Of a DNA stretch of 64,000 bases, positions 1 through 7,620 are shown piece by piece. The position numbers and the translations under genes are program-made. The notes beneath the pieces were generated by a model. That model was not told the DNA's origin. It did no database searches and saw nothing but the letters and a program-made list of their open reading frames with translations. Position 1 is the stretch's first letter, and the number at the start of each line of letters is the position of its first letter. The stretch lies in assembly GCF_000308615.1 (NCBI RefSeq), contig NZ_BAGB01000013.1, forward strand, positions 372,001-436,000. The letters are read 5' to 3'. This DNA is from Nocardia jiangxiensis NBRC 101359. GTDB taxonomy: Bacteria > Actinomycetota > Actinomycetes > Mycobacteriales > Mycobacteriaceae.

Positions 1-336
1 GACTTCCAGGTGATCGAGCTGCACGACTGCTTCTCCGCCAACGAGTTGCTGACCTACGAGGCGCTGGGCCTGTGCGCTCCGGGTGAGGCCCCCGCGCTCC
101 TGGACGCGAATCAGACCACGTACGGCGGTAAATGGGTGGTCAACCCGTCGGGCGGACTGATCTCCAAGGGGCATCCCCTGGGCGCCACCGGATTGGCCCA
201 GTGTTCGGAACTGACCTGGCAGCTTCGCGGCACGGCCGACAAACGCCAGGTCCCGAATGTGACCGCCGCACTGCAGCACAACATCGGCCTCGGCGGTGCG
301 GCCGTCGTCACGGCATACCAGCGCGCCGATCGCTGA
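1..336 (+). CDS. Thiolase / lipid-transfer protein, C-terminal part (5' end outside window)
   Basis: The frame is open from base 1 to a TGA at 334-336, so only about 111 C-terminal residues are present. The stretch [14 protein letters not shown] carries the C-terminal active-site His of thiolases, and [11 protein letters not shown] replaces the CxG loop of degradative thiolases, as is usual for SCP2/Ltp-type thiolases that act on branched or steroid side-chain acyl-CoAs. Downstream plus-strand genes encode an SRPBCC protein, a hydratase, a dehydrogenase and an acyl-CoA dehydrogenase, which fits a beta-oxidation-type operon. The substrate cannot be told from this fragment. Confidence 0.88.
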   Translation, partial: DFQVIELHDCFSANELLTYEALGLCAPGEAPALLDANQTTYGGKWVVNPSGGLISKGHPLGATGLAQCSELTWQLRGTADKRQVPNVTAALQHNIGLGGAAVVTAYQRADR

Positions 337-408
337 TCGCGGCCTGCCCGGCCCGCGCATACACCGGAATGTCATGTCCAGCAACCGAACTCGACGAGGA
401 GTAGCAGC

Positions 409-843
409 ATGGGACATATCGAGTACACCAAGAAGATGGCCGCCGGACCCGAGGCGCTGTGGGCCGTGGTCGGCAATCCGAACACCTGGGGCGACTGGTT
501 CTCCATTCACGAGCGCTGGATGGAGGAGCCCCCGGCGACGCTCGAGGTCGGCAGCAAGCTGGTCGCCAAGGTGGTGATGCTGGGTATGGCGAACAAGTTC
601 GAATGGAACGTCGTCGCGGTCGAAGCGCCCAGCACCCTCACCTTGGGCGCGACCGGAATGGCCGGTGTGAAGGTCGAATTCACCTTCCGGATCTCCGGTG
701 CCGGCGAGGGCAGCGAACTCTCACTCCAGGGCGATTTCGAGGGCGCGCTGATCAAGGGCGCACTCGGCAAGGCCGTGGAGAAGGACGGCATGAAGCAGCT
801 CGAGACCTCCCTCGATGCGCTCGACACTCTGGCCGCGGCATGA
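409..843 (+). CDS. SRPBCC (START-like) family protein
   Basis: A 144-aa protein typical of the polyketide cyclase/SRPBCC fold: an N-terminal strand ending in K-K-M, a helix with ALWAVVGNPNTWGDW, a GSKL turn, alternating strands, and a long C-terminal helix. Such small proteins bind hydrophobic ligands; M. tuberculosis has paralogues beside lipid-metabolism genes. An AGGAG-type site (GACGAGGAGTAG) lies just before the ATG. It sits between a lipid-transfer thiolase and a MaoC hydratase, so a role in handling a lipid or acyl-CoA intermediate is inferred, not shown. There is no signal peptide. Confidence 0.8.
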   Translation: MGHIEYTKKMAAGPEALWAVVGNPNTWGDWFSIHERWMEEPPATLEVGSKLVAKVVMLGMANKFEWNVVAVEAPSTLTLGATGMAGVKVEFTFRISGAGEGSELSLQGDFEGALIKGALGKAVEKDGMKQLETSLDALDTLAAA

Positions 844-883
844 ACGGTCAGGCGCGCCGCTACTCATGCCATGGGAACGCAGC

Positions 884-1753
884 GTGAGTGGCGTCAAGAC
901 CGTCGAATTCGACGACTCGGGGCTGAACACCTGGTCCGACGAGGAACGTTTCGAGGTGACCCGGGAGCGGATCGCCGAATATGCCGCTGCCACGAACGAT
1001 CCGATCGCCGCGCATCGCGCCGGTGAGGTCGCCTCACCGATTTTCGCGATCGTCCCGGTGTTCGACGCGATGCTGGTCCCGGTGATCGACGTGGCCCCGA
1101 TGGACATTTTCGGCCGAGTCGTGCACGGGGAGCAGGACTTTCACTTCCACCGCCCGATCCGGCCGGGTGAGACGCTGGTTGCCAGGGCCCGCGCGATCGG
1201 CTACGCGAGTCGCAGCAGCGGCAGCACGATCACTATTCACATCGAAACCCGCTCCGCGGCAGGTGATCCGGTCAACGAGCAGTATCTGACCGCATTCTTC
1301 CGCAATGTCGACGCGGGCCGCACGGTCGGGGAATCGGCTCCGCCGCACGGATTCGACGAGGCCCTGCGCGCGCAGCATCCGATCGCGGTGGTGCCGCAAC
1401 ACGTGGATCAGGACCAGACCTTCCGCTACGCTCCGGCATCGGGCGATCCGGTGCCGCTGCACCTGGACGAGGAGGTCGCGAAGGACGCCGGACTGCCCGG
1501 CATCATCGCGCACGGCCTGTGCACGATGGCCTTCGCCTCCTGGGCGGTGCTCACCGAGGTCGGTGGATCCGACGTGAGCCGGGTGCGCCGGTTCGCCGTC
1601 CGGTTCGCCGGACTCGTGTTCCCCGGCGACGATCTGCTGACGCGCATCTGGAAAGTGAAGTCCGGCAACGGCATCACCACGTACGCATTCGAGACCGTGC
1701 GCGGCGAGGACGTCGTGCTCAGCGATGGTCTGGCCGAGATCGAGGAGAAGTGA
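884..1753 (+). CDS. MaoC-family (R)-specific enoyl-CoA hydratase
   Basis: A double hot-dog hydratase, about 289 aa. The C-terminal half has the hydratase-2 signature GDPVPLHLDEEVA followed by GLPGIIAHG, with the catalytic Asp and His; the N-terminal half looks like the degenerate MaoC_dehydrat_N domain. It should add water to trans-2-enoyl-CoA to give (3R)-hydroxyacyl-CoA. I chose GTG 884 because GGGAACG lies 4 bases upstream; ATG 866 in the same frame is the alternative. Its stop overlaps the start of the next gene by one base (TGATG), so the two are translationally coupled. With that SDR it resembles a split MFE-2 enzyme. Confidence 0.85.
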   Translation: MSGVKTVEFDDSGLNTWSDEERFEVTRERIAEYAAATNDPIAAHRAGEVASPIFAIVPVFDAMLVPVIDVAPMDIFGRVVHGEQDFHFHRPIRPGETLVARARAIGYASRSSGSTITIHIETRSAAGDPVNEQYLTAFFRNVDAGRTVGESAPPHGFDEALRAQHPIAVVPQHVDQDQTFRYAPASGDPVPLHLDEEVAKDAGLPGIIAHGLCTMAFASWAVLTEVGGSDVSRVRRFAVRFAGLVFPGDDLLTRIWKVKSGNGITTYAFETVRGEDVVLSDGLAEIEEK

Positions 1754-2622
1754 TGGGTGCATTGGAAGGTAAGGTCGCGGTGATCACCGGCGGCGGCCGG
1801 GGGATCGGGCGCGAGCACGCGCTGCTGTTCGCCCGCGAGGGCGCGAGTGTGGTGGTCAACGACCTCGGCGGCGACAACACCGGTGAGGGCGCCGACAGCG
1901 GTCCGGCGCAGGAAGTGGTGGACGAGATCGTCGCCGCGGGTGGTCGCGCCTGCGCGAACACCGACAGCGTCGCGCTCTGGGATGGTGCGAAGAGCCTTGT
2001 GGACCAGGCTGTTTCGGAGTTCGGCCGACTCGACGTGGTGGTCAACAACGCGGGCATCCTGCGCGACGGATTCGTCGCGGGACTCGAGGAATTGCAGTGG
2101 GACGCGGTGATCGCGGTCCATCTGAAGGGGCATTTCAACGTGCTGCGGCATGCGGCCACGTACTGGAAGGACCAGTCCAAGAAGGGGAATCAGCCCACCG
2201 CCGCGGTGGTCAACACCGCCTCGGCCTCGGGCATCACGATTCCCAATGCGGGACAGGCGAATTACGGTGCGGCCAAGGCCGGTATCGCCGCGCTGACGCT
2301 GGTCGCCGCCGAGGAGTTGGACCGATACGGCGTGCGGGTCAACGCGATCGCCCCGATGGCGCGCACCCGGCTGACCCTGGCCACGCCCGGTATGGGCGCG
2401 ATCTTCGCCGCCGAGGTCCCCGAGGGCGAGTTCGACGCGTTCAGCCCGGCCAACATCTCCCCGTTGGTCGCCTATCTGGCCTCGGACAAATGCCCGATGA
2501 CCGGCAAGGTGTTCGCGGTGCAGGGCGGGGCGATCTCCGAGCTGGCGGGTTGGCACGACGTGAAGACGATCGAGACCGAGGGCCCCTGGACGATCGACGA
2601 CATCTCCGCACGGCTGCCCTGA
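1753..2622 (+). CDS. SDR-family (3R)-hydroxyacyl-CoA dehydrogenase (MFE-2 / 17beta-HSD4-like)
   Basis: A 289-aa classical short-chain dehydrogenase. The NAD(P)-binding motif TGGGRGIG is near residue 12, NNAG near 94, a catalytic Ser in TASASG, and YxxxK in NYGAAK. The insertion VVNDLGGDNTGEGADSG before the second strand is typical of the dehydrogenase part of peroxisomal multifunctional enzyme type 2. It should oxidise the 3-hydroxyacyl-CoA made by the upstream MaoC protein, whose stop codon its ATG overlaps. It is cytoplasmic and part of the plus-strand lipid operon. Confidence 0.87.
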   Translation: MGALEGKVAVITGGGRGIGREHALLFAREGASVVVNDLGGDNTGEGADSGPAQEVVDEIVAAGGRACANTDSVALWDGAKSLVDQAVSEFGRLDVVVNNAGILRDGFVAGLEELQWDAVIAVHLKGHFNVLRHAATYWKDQSKKGNQPTAAVVNTASASGITIPNAGQANYGAAKAGIAALTLVAAEELDRYGVRVNAIAPMARTRLTLATPGMGAIFAAEVPEGEFDAFSPANISPLVAYLASDKCPMTGKVFAVQGGAISELAGWHDVKTIETEGPWTIDDISARLP

Positions 2623-2655
2623 TCGCCCCCGGTTCGAAATATTTGGAGGACAACG

Positions 2656-3909
2656 ATGTTCGAATGGTCCGAGACCGATGAGATGATCCGCGCCGCGGTG
2701 CGCGCGTTCATCGACAAAGAGGTTCGGCCGCATGTGGATGCGATGGAGAGCGGCGAGATGACGCCGTATCCGATCATCCGCAAGCTGTTCGCGGAGTTCG
2801 GGATCGATGCGCTCGGCGCGGAGTCGGTCGAGAAGATGCTGGCCAAGGAGCGGGCTCGGGCCGAAGCCGGGGCGGATTCGGAACCGAAGCGGGAGAAGTC
2901 CTCCGGTGGTGGGCCGTTCGGCGGGCAGCAGTCGATGATGGCGGTGCTGATCGGCGAATTGTCCGGTGTCTGCATGGGTTTGGTGTCCGCGATGGGCGTC
3001 AGCCTCGGTCTCGGCGCGACCACCATCATGTCCCGGGGCACGCTCGCGCAGAAGGAGCGCTGGCTCGCCGACATCGTGACCATGAAAAAGGTTGCGGCGT
3101 GGGCGATCACGGAACCCGACTCGGGTTCGGACGCGTTCGGCGGGATGAAGACCTACGTTCGCCGCGACGGTGAGGACTACATCCTCAACGGCCGCAAGAC
3201 GTTCATCACCAACGGCCCGTACGCGGACACGGTGATCGTCTACGCCAAGCTCGACGAGGGCGACGGCGCCGACCGGCGCGAGCGCAAGGTGCTCACCTTC
3301 GTGCTGGACAAGGGGATGGAGGGCTTCTCCCAGGGCAAACCGTTCCGGAAGATGGGCCTGCACGCCTCGCCCACCGGTGAACTGTTCTTCGACAATGTGC
3401 GGCTGGGCCGTGATCGCCTGCTGGGCGAGACCGAGGAGCACAAGGGCGGCGACGGACGGGAAAGCGCCCGTTCGAGTTTCACCGCCGAGCGGATCGGCGT
3501 GGCATTCATGGCACTGGGCATCATCAACGAATGTCACCGCCTGTGCATCGATTACGCGAAGAACCGCACGCTGTGGGGCCAGGAGATCGGCCGCTTCCAG
3601 CTCATCCAGCTCAAGCTGGCGAAGATGGAGGTCGCGCGAATCAATGTGCAGAACATGGTCTTCAACGCCCTGGAGAGCACCCAGGCCGGTAAACCGCCCA
3701 CCCTCGCGGAGGCGTCGGCCATGAAGCTCTACTCCTCCGAAGCGGCCACCGAGGTGGCCATGGACGCCATCCAACTCTTCGGCGGCAACGGCTACATGAC
3801 CGAATACCGCGTCGAACAGCTGGCCCGCGACGCCAAGTCCCTGATGATCTACGCAGGCAGCAACGAAATCCAGGTGACCCACGTAGCCAAGGGCCTGCTA
3901 GCTCAGTGA
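2656..3909 (+). CDS. Acyl-CoA dehydrogenase (FadE family)
   Basis: 417 aa with the normal ACAD domain order. The FAD/substrate motif AWAITEPDSGSDA is at about 149-160, and the C-terminal motif IYAGSNEIQ is near 395. The position that holds the catalytic Glu of MCAD/SCAD (YEG) is Ala here; a Glu at 278 (TAERIG) is where LCAD and isovaleryl-CoA dehydrogenase carry theirs, so I infer an active enzyme of that type. A charged loop with Gly-Gly-Gly (residues 64-92) separates the first helices. The ATG has a good GGAGGA site. It closes the operon and would make the enoyl-CoA used by the hydratase. Confidence 0.88.
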   Translation: MFEWSETDEMIRAAVRAFIDKEVRPHVDAMESGEMTPYPIIRKLFAEFGIDALGAESVEKMLAKERARAEAGADSEPKREKSSGGGPFGGQQSMMAVLIGELSGVCMGLVSAMGVSLGLGATTIMSRGTLAQKERWLADIVTMKKVAAWAITEPDSGSDAFGGMKTYVRRDGEDYILNGRKTFITNGPYADTVIVYAKLDEGDGADRRERKVLTFVLDKGMEGFSQGKPFRKMGLHASPTGELFFDNVRLGRDRLLGETEEHKGGDGRESARSSFTAERIGVAFMALGIINECHRLCIDYAKNRTLWGQEIGRFQLIQLKLAKMEVARINVQNMVFNALESTQAGKPPTLAEASAMKLYSSEAATEVAMDAIQLFGGNGYMTEYRVEQLARDAKSLMIYAGSNEIQVTHVAKGLLAQ

Positions 3910-3994
3910 TCCACGCCGCCGAGGTGCCGCACACCAGCGGTACCTCGGCATTCAGCCGACTCGAGGGTGCACCTGAGCGGGTGAGACGGCCTTG

Positions 3995-4837
3995 TCACAC
4001 AGCCCGCAGATGCGACCGGCTCGCATACACATGCTCCGCGATCAACGTCGCGATCCGATCCGGAGCTTCCAACATCGGCACATGCCCGACCCCGTGCACC
4101 AGTATCCGATCCGCGGACTCGGGCAGCTCACGCAGAAACCGTTGCGAATAAGGCTGGTGCGGGATCACCCGATCGTTCTCACACATCAGCAGCCGCACCG
4201 GCGTGCGCAACGTGGACATATCCTCGAGTGCGGGCATCCGCGGTCCGCTGGCCAGCAGCGGCAGCATCGCCGGGCAGTGCATCGCCGAGGTGATCGCCGC
4301 CTCGATCAGCCGCCGCGGTACCACCGAGGTGTTCTTGCTCAGGAACAGCGCCGCGAATCGTCTTGCCGGAGAGCTCAATCTGATCGTGCCACCGATCCGC
4401 TTGCCGATCTCCACCACCGGCACCAGGGACAGGAATTTCAGCCCGACCCGAATCTGCAACAGGGACGGGCTCGCCCAGCCGCCGGCCGGAGCGATCGCGG
4501 TGAGCGTGCGGGCCCGGCCGCGCCGGGCGAGTTCGAAGCCCACCCAGCCGCCGAGTGAATTTCCCGCGATATGGCAGGTGCGCCAACCCAATTCGTCGAG
4601 TTGATTCTCGATCTGATCCGCGAGTGTGGCGACGTCGATATACCATCCGTCGAGTTGCGGACCGCCCCAATGGCCGCGCAGGGCCGGAGCGTAGACCTCG
4701 CAGGTGCTCGACAGTCGCTGCGCCACCGATTCCCAGCAGTGTGGGGAGAGCATGAATCCGTGCAGCAGCAGAAGTGGATCGCCCGAGCCCGTGTGCAGGG
4801 CTTTGGTCGGCGTGAGCGGGGCGGTGCCTGACATCAT
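3995..4837 (-). CDS. Alpha/beta hydrolase
   Basis: A 280-aa alpha/beta-fold hydrolase. The oxyanion motif LLLHGF precedes the nucleophile elbow GNSLGG, with Asp in CENDRVI and His in VHGVGHVPM completing the triad. The frame is open far upstream, but the double ATG at 4837/4834 has AGGAG and GAGG ahead of it and matches where homology begins. Substrate unknown; its neighbours are an acyl-CoA operon ending head-on and xthA starting divergently 67 bp away, and neither defines it. No signal peptide or lid-specific motif is visible. Confidence 0.8.
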   Translation of the reverse strand: MMSGTAPLTPTKALHTGSGDPLLLLHGFMLSPHCWESVAQRLSSTCEVYAPALRGHWGGPQLDGWYIDVATLADQIENQLDELGWRTCHIAGNSLGGWVGFELARRGRARTLTAIAPAGGWASPSLLQIRVGLKFLSLVPVVEIGKRIGGTIRLSSPARRFAALFLSKNTSVVPRRLIEAAITSAMHCPAMLPLLASGPRMPALEDMSTLRTPVRLLMCENDRVIPHQPYSQRFLRELPESADRILVHGVGHVPMLEAPDRIATLIAEHVYASRSHLRAV

Positions 4838-4892
4838 CGTCCTCACTCCTTTCTGGACCACGGTGTCCGCAGGGAGTGTCTGACCAGCATTG

Positions 4893-4898
4893 TACGGT
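4893..4898 (+). promoter_or_regulatory. -10 element of leaderless xthA
   Basis: TACGGT (TANNNT) ends 6 bases before GTG 4905, so transcription should begin at the start codon. This supports GTG 4905, which otherwise lacks a ribosome binding site. Confidence 0.5.
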
Positions 4899-4904
4899 CT
4901 TTCG

Positions 4905-5693
4905 GTGGCCAATATCATCAGTTCGATCAACGTCAACGGGGTGCGCGCGGCCACCGGCAAGACGGGTAAAGGGATGCTCGAGTGGCTCGCGGTCACCGAG
5001 GCCGACGTCATCTGCCTGCAGGAGACGCGCGCGACCGAGGAGCAGACCCGCAAGGCGCTGACGCCCGCACTCGATGCCGGCTGGCATCTCGCCCATGCCG
5101 AACCGGGTACGAAGGGACGCGCCGGGGTGGCGATCCTGTCCCGTCGCGAGCCGCTGGCGGTGCGCATCGGATTCGGCAGCGCGGAATTCGACGGGCTCGG
5201 CCGCTACATCGAGGCCGAATTCGAGGAACTCACCGTGGCCAGCGTGTATGTGCACACCGGTGAGGCCGAGACGCCGATGCAGGATGAGAAGTACCGTTTC
5301 CTGAGCGAGCTGGGCGCTCACATGAAGGCGCAGACCAGCGATTTCGTCATCAGTGGCGACTGGAACGTCGCACACACCGAACTCGACATCAAGAACTGGA
5401 AGGGCAACGTCAAGAAGTCCGGATTCCTGCCCGGCGAACGAGCCTGGATCGACGAGATGATCGCCGCAGGCTACGTCGACGTCGTCCGCACCCTGCACCC
5501 TGGTGTCCCCGGCCCGTACAGCTGGTGGTCCTACCGTGGCCGCGCCTTCGACAACGACGCCGGTTGGCGCATCGATTACCAGCTCGCCCGCGGCGGTATC
5601 GCCGAGCGTGCCAAACAGGCCGTCGTGGAACGCGCCGCCGACTACCACCTGCGCTGGTCCGATCACGCTCCCGTCACGGTGCAGTACCGCTGA
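4905..5693 (+). CDS. xthA: Exodeoxyribonuclease III (AP endonuclease)
   Basis: A 262-aa endonuclease/exonuclease/phosphatase-fold enzyme that cleaves DNA at abasic sites and removes 3' blocks in base-excision repair. It has the family's Asn in SINVNGVRA, the metal-binding Glu in CLQETRA, Asp and Asn in SGDWNVAH, WRIDYQLA, and the terminal Asp-His pair in WSDHAPV. Length is normal. GTG 4905 is preferred to TTG 4890 because homology begins with the valine-started strand and a -10 element lies just upstream. A diverged copy of its last 36 bases sits at 5837-5872. Confidence 0.92.
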   Translation: MANIISSINVNGVRAATGKTGKGMLEWLAVTEADVICLQETRATEEQTRKALTPALDAGWHLAHAEPGTKGRAGVAILSRREPLAVRIGFGSAEFDGLGRYIEAEFEELTVASVYVHTGEAETPMQDEKYRFLSELGAHMKAQTSDFVISGDWNVAHTELDIKNWKGNVKKSGFLPGERAWIDEMIAAGYVDVVRTLHPGVPGPYSWWSYRGRAFDNDAGWRIDYQLARGGIAERAKQAVVERAADYHLRWSDHAPVTVQYR

Positions 5694-5836
5694 ACCCGTC
5701 CGGCGAGGGGATTCGCAACCGGGCGGCGGGCGATGTTGCGGCCGTGTTGCGCGGGCGGGCAGGTGACGTAGATTCGTGTTCCATGACTGAGAGCCGTGCG
5801 GCCGGTGAGGCGCGTAACTTGGCCTGTATTGCGGGA

Positions 5837-5872
5837 TCCGACCACACTCCGGTGACGGTGCAGTGCCGATGA
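5837..5872 (+). pseudogene. Relic copy of the xthA 3' end
   Basis: These 36 bases match the last 36 bases of xthA (5658-5693) at 30 positions and would encode SDHTPVTVQCR and a stop, against SDHAPVTVQYR in xthA. No upstream catalytic motifs of the family are present, so it is a fragment, not a gene. Its TGA overlaps the ATG of the RNase gene. Confidence 0.6.
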
Positions 5873-6339
5873 AGCTGTCCAGCAAGAGAATTCAGAGTTT
5901 GCTCGGGCTCGGTGCGGCGGTCGTCGTGATCGTGATCGGGCTGTTGGTGTCGCACGGGCATTCGTCGCAGTCGTCGTCGGTGGGGGCGAGTACGTCCTCG
6001 AAGGCGGCTGCGGTGCAGGCGAAGGGGACTGCCGCGCCGGTCACCAGTCATGCCGCGGGCGTGCCCGATCACGCCTATCAGACGTTGACCGAGATCGATG
6101 CGGGTCGCTGGCCCGGTTCGGCGAACGCACCGGGTACCAAGGGCGGGGACCAGTGGATGAACCGCGGCGGCTCACTGGCCAAGACCGATTCCTCGGGTAA
6201 GGCGATCAGCTACCAGGAATGGGATGTCAACCCGAAGAAACGCGGTCAGACCCGCGATGCCGAACGCATCATCACCGGCAGCGACGGATCGGCCTACTAC
6301 ACCGGCGACCACTACAAGACGTTCACCAGGATGCGCTGA
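5869..6339 (+). CDS. Membrane-anchored or secreted guanyl-specific ribonuclease (barnase/RNase Sa-like)
   Basis: 156 aa. Residues 9-28 form one hydrophobic segment (signal anchor or signal peptide), 29-65 a Ser/Ala-rich linker, and 66-156 a microbial RNase domain. The catalytic triad is visible as Glu117 in YQEWDVN, Arg133 in DAERI and His148 in GDHYKTF, the standard arrangement in barnase and RNase Sa, which cleave RNA 3' of G. The next gene encodes a barstar-type inhibitor, fitting an exported toxin with cytoplasmic protection. GTG 5863 is an alternative start; ATG 5869 was chosen because homologous N-termini begin with Lys-rich residues before the hydrophobic stretch. Confidence 0.87.
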   Translation: MKLSSKRIQSLLGLGAAVVVIVIGLLVSHGHSSQSSSVGASTSSKAAAVQAKGTAAPVTSHAAGVPDHAYQTLTEIDAGRWPGSANAPGTKGGDQWMNRGGSLAKTDSSGKAISYQEWDVNPKKRGQTRDAERIITGSDGSAYYTGDHYKTFTRMR

Positions 6340-6386
6340 CGGGCTCGGAGCGGGTCTCGCGGCGGTTTTCGAAAGGGATGCTCTCG

Positions 6387-6857
6387 ATGGGTGAGGCGAC
6401 GACACTCGCACACTTTCTGACCGGTACCGATCCGGATGCGTCCACCGCATCCGTCCTGGGTTCGCTGACCGTGGATGCGGGTGGATTCAGCGGCGTGCGG
6501 TTCCGGGCTCCGGAAGGCTTTGTCGTGCGCGAACTGCGCGGGTCGAAGATGCGCACCCTCTCGGGTGTCTTCGACGAGTTCGCCGCGGCTTTCCAATTCC
6601 CCTACTACTTCGGGCAGAACAAGGACGCCTTCGACGAATGTCTGCGGGATCTGGACGAATTCGTCGGTCCGGCACCGGGATATGTTGCGGTCGTGCGTGA
6701 TTCGGCACAGTTGCTGGCCGAGCGGTCCGCCGAGCGGGAGTGGTTCGTCTCGGCGATGACCGATTGCGCACAGTACTGGTCCGCGCACGAGGGCCTGTTC
6801 CGTGTCGTATTGCAGGCCGCGCCGGAGGGGTTGCCGGTGGTCACGCTCAGCATGTGA
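6387..6857 (+). CDS. Barstar-family ribonuclease inhibitor
   Basis: 156 aa. The barstar core lies at about 47-92: ELRGSKMRTLSGVFDEF, then YYFGQNKDAFDECLRDLDEF. Asp80 aligns with barstar Asp35 and Glu84 with Asp39, the residues that plug the barnase active site. An N-terminal extension of about 45 residues and a C-terminal helical part are longer than classical barstar (about 90 aa). ATG 6387 has GAAAGGG 9 bases ahead; ATG 6378 is too close to it. The gene lies 47 bp after the RNase gene on the same strand, so it is probably the cognate immunity protein. Confidence 0.85.
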   Translation: MGEATTLAHFLTGTDPDASTASVLGSLTVDAGGFSGVRFRAPEGFVVRELRGSKMRTLSGVFDEFAAAFQFPYYFGQNKDAFDECLRDLDEFVGPAPGYVAVVRDSAQLLAERSAEREWFVSAMTDCAQYWSAHEGLFRVVLQAAPEGLPVVTLSM

Positions 6858-6885
6858 GCCGACCGCGGAACGACGGACCGGGCGC

Positions 6886-7521
6886 TCAGCGCAGGCGACG
6901 GGCCAGGTCCTCGCCCAGCAGGACGAACACCTCGGTGGTGTGGTCGATGAGCTGATCGCGGGTCATCGGCAGATCGCCGTGCAGCCAGCTGGTGAGGGTC
7001 TGCACCAGACCACCGACCAGGTAGGTGGCGCGGAAGCCGATCGAAGGATCCGCGTTCGGTCCGGCGATGGCGTAGAAGTCGCTGCCCTCGGCGGCGACCA
7101 GACCGGCGAAACCGCGGATGGAGTCCATGGTCCGCGCCCGCAGTTCGGGGGTGGCGGCGCTGATGATCAGCGCGATCTGCGCCTTGCGCGGGTCGTCGGT
7201 GAGGACGTGGATGCCCGCGGCGATGGCCGCGTGCGCCCGGCCGTAGGTGTCGCTCGGCGCGTCCTGCGCCGCGGCGAGGATGGCGGTGGCGAGTTCCTCG
7301 GCGATGCCGTCGAACAGCGCGACCAGCACCGCGTCGCGGCCGTCGAAATTCTCGTAGTAGTAGCGCTCGTTCAGCCCGGCGCGGGTGCACAGCCCGGCCA
7401 CGGTCAGGCGGTCCAGCCCCTCGGTGCCGATGATGTCCAGTGCCGCCTCGAGCAGGGCGGCTCGACGCTGGGCGCGGCGTTCCTGCGCGGAGACTCCGCC
7501 GTAGGTCCGTTGCGCTGCCAT
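6886..7521 (-). CDS. TetR-family transcriptional regulator
   Basis: 211 aa. The N-terminal DNA-binding domain is at about 12-60 (RRAALLEAALDIIGTEGLDRLTV, then CTRAGLNERYYYENF, the TetR recognition helix). The C-terminal ligand domain is unassigned. It diverges from the MpaB-like oxygenase gene; the 99-bp gap holds a perfect 10-bp inverted repeat, so it probably represses both genes in response to a small hydrophobic molecule (inference). Confidence 0.87.
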   Translation of the reverse strand: MAAQRTYGGVSAQERRAQRRAALLEAALDIIGTEGLDRLTVAGLCTRAGLNERYYYENFDGRDAVLVALFDGIAEELATAILAAAQDAPSDTYGRAHAAIAAGIHVLTDDPRKAQIALIISAATPELRARTMDSIRGFAGLVAAEGSDFYAIAGPNADPSIGFRATYLVGGLVQTLTSWLHGDLPMTRDQLIDHTTEVFVLLGEDLARRLR

Positions 7522-7541
7522 CCGTCGATTCTGTCATGCCG

Positions 7542-7573
7542 ACAATTCTGGTTCTTGCCATTGCCAGAATTGT
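7542..7573. promoter_or_regulatory. Probable TetR operator (perfect inverted repeat)
   Basis: ACAATTCTGG (7542-7551) and CCAGAATTGT (7564-7573) are exact reverse complements separated by 12 bases, midway between the divergent TetR and oxygenase genes. A further TTGCCAGA lies at 7591-7598. Confidence 0.6.
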
Positions 7574-7620
7574 TGATCTGGGGGATGCTTTTGCCAGATG
7601 CTCGAAATGAGGAGGCAACG

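Noticed and set aside
6802..7620. Long plus-strand frame leading into the MpaB gene
   Set aside because: It is antisense to the TetR gene; the real start at 7621 has a strong ribosome site.
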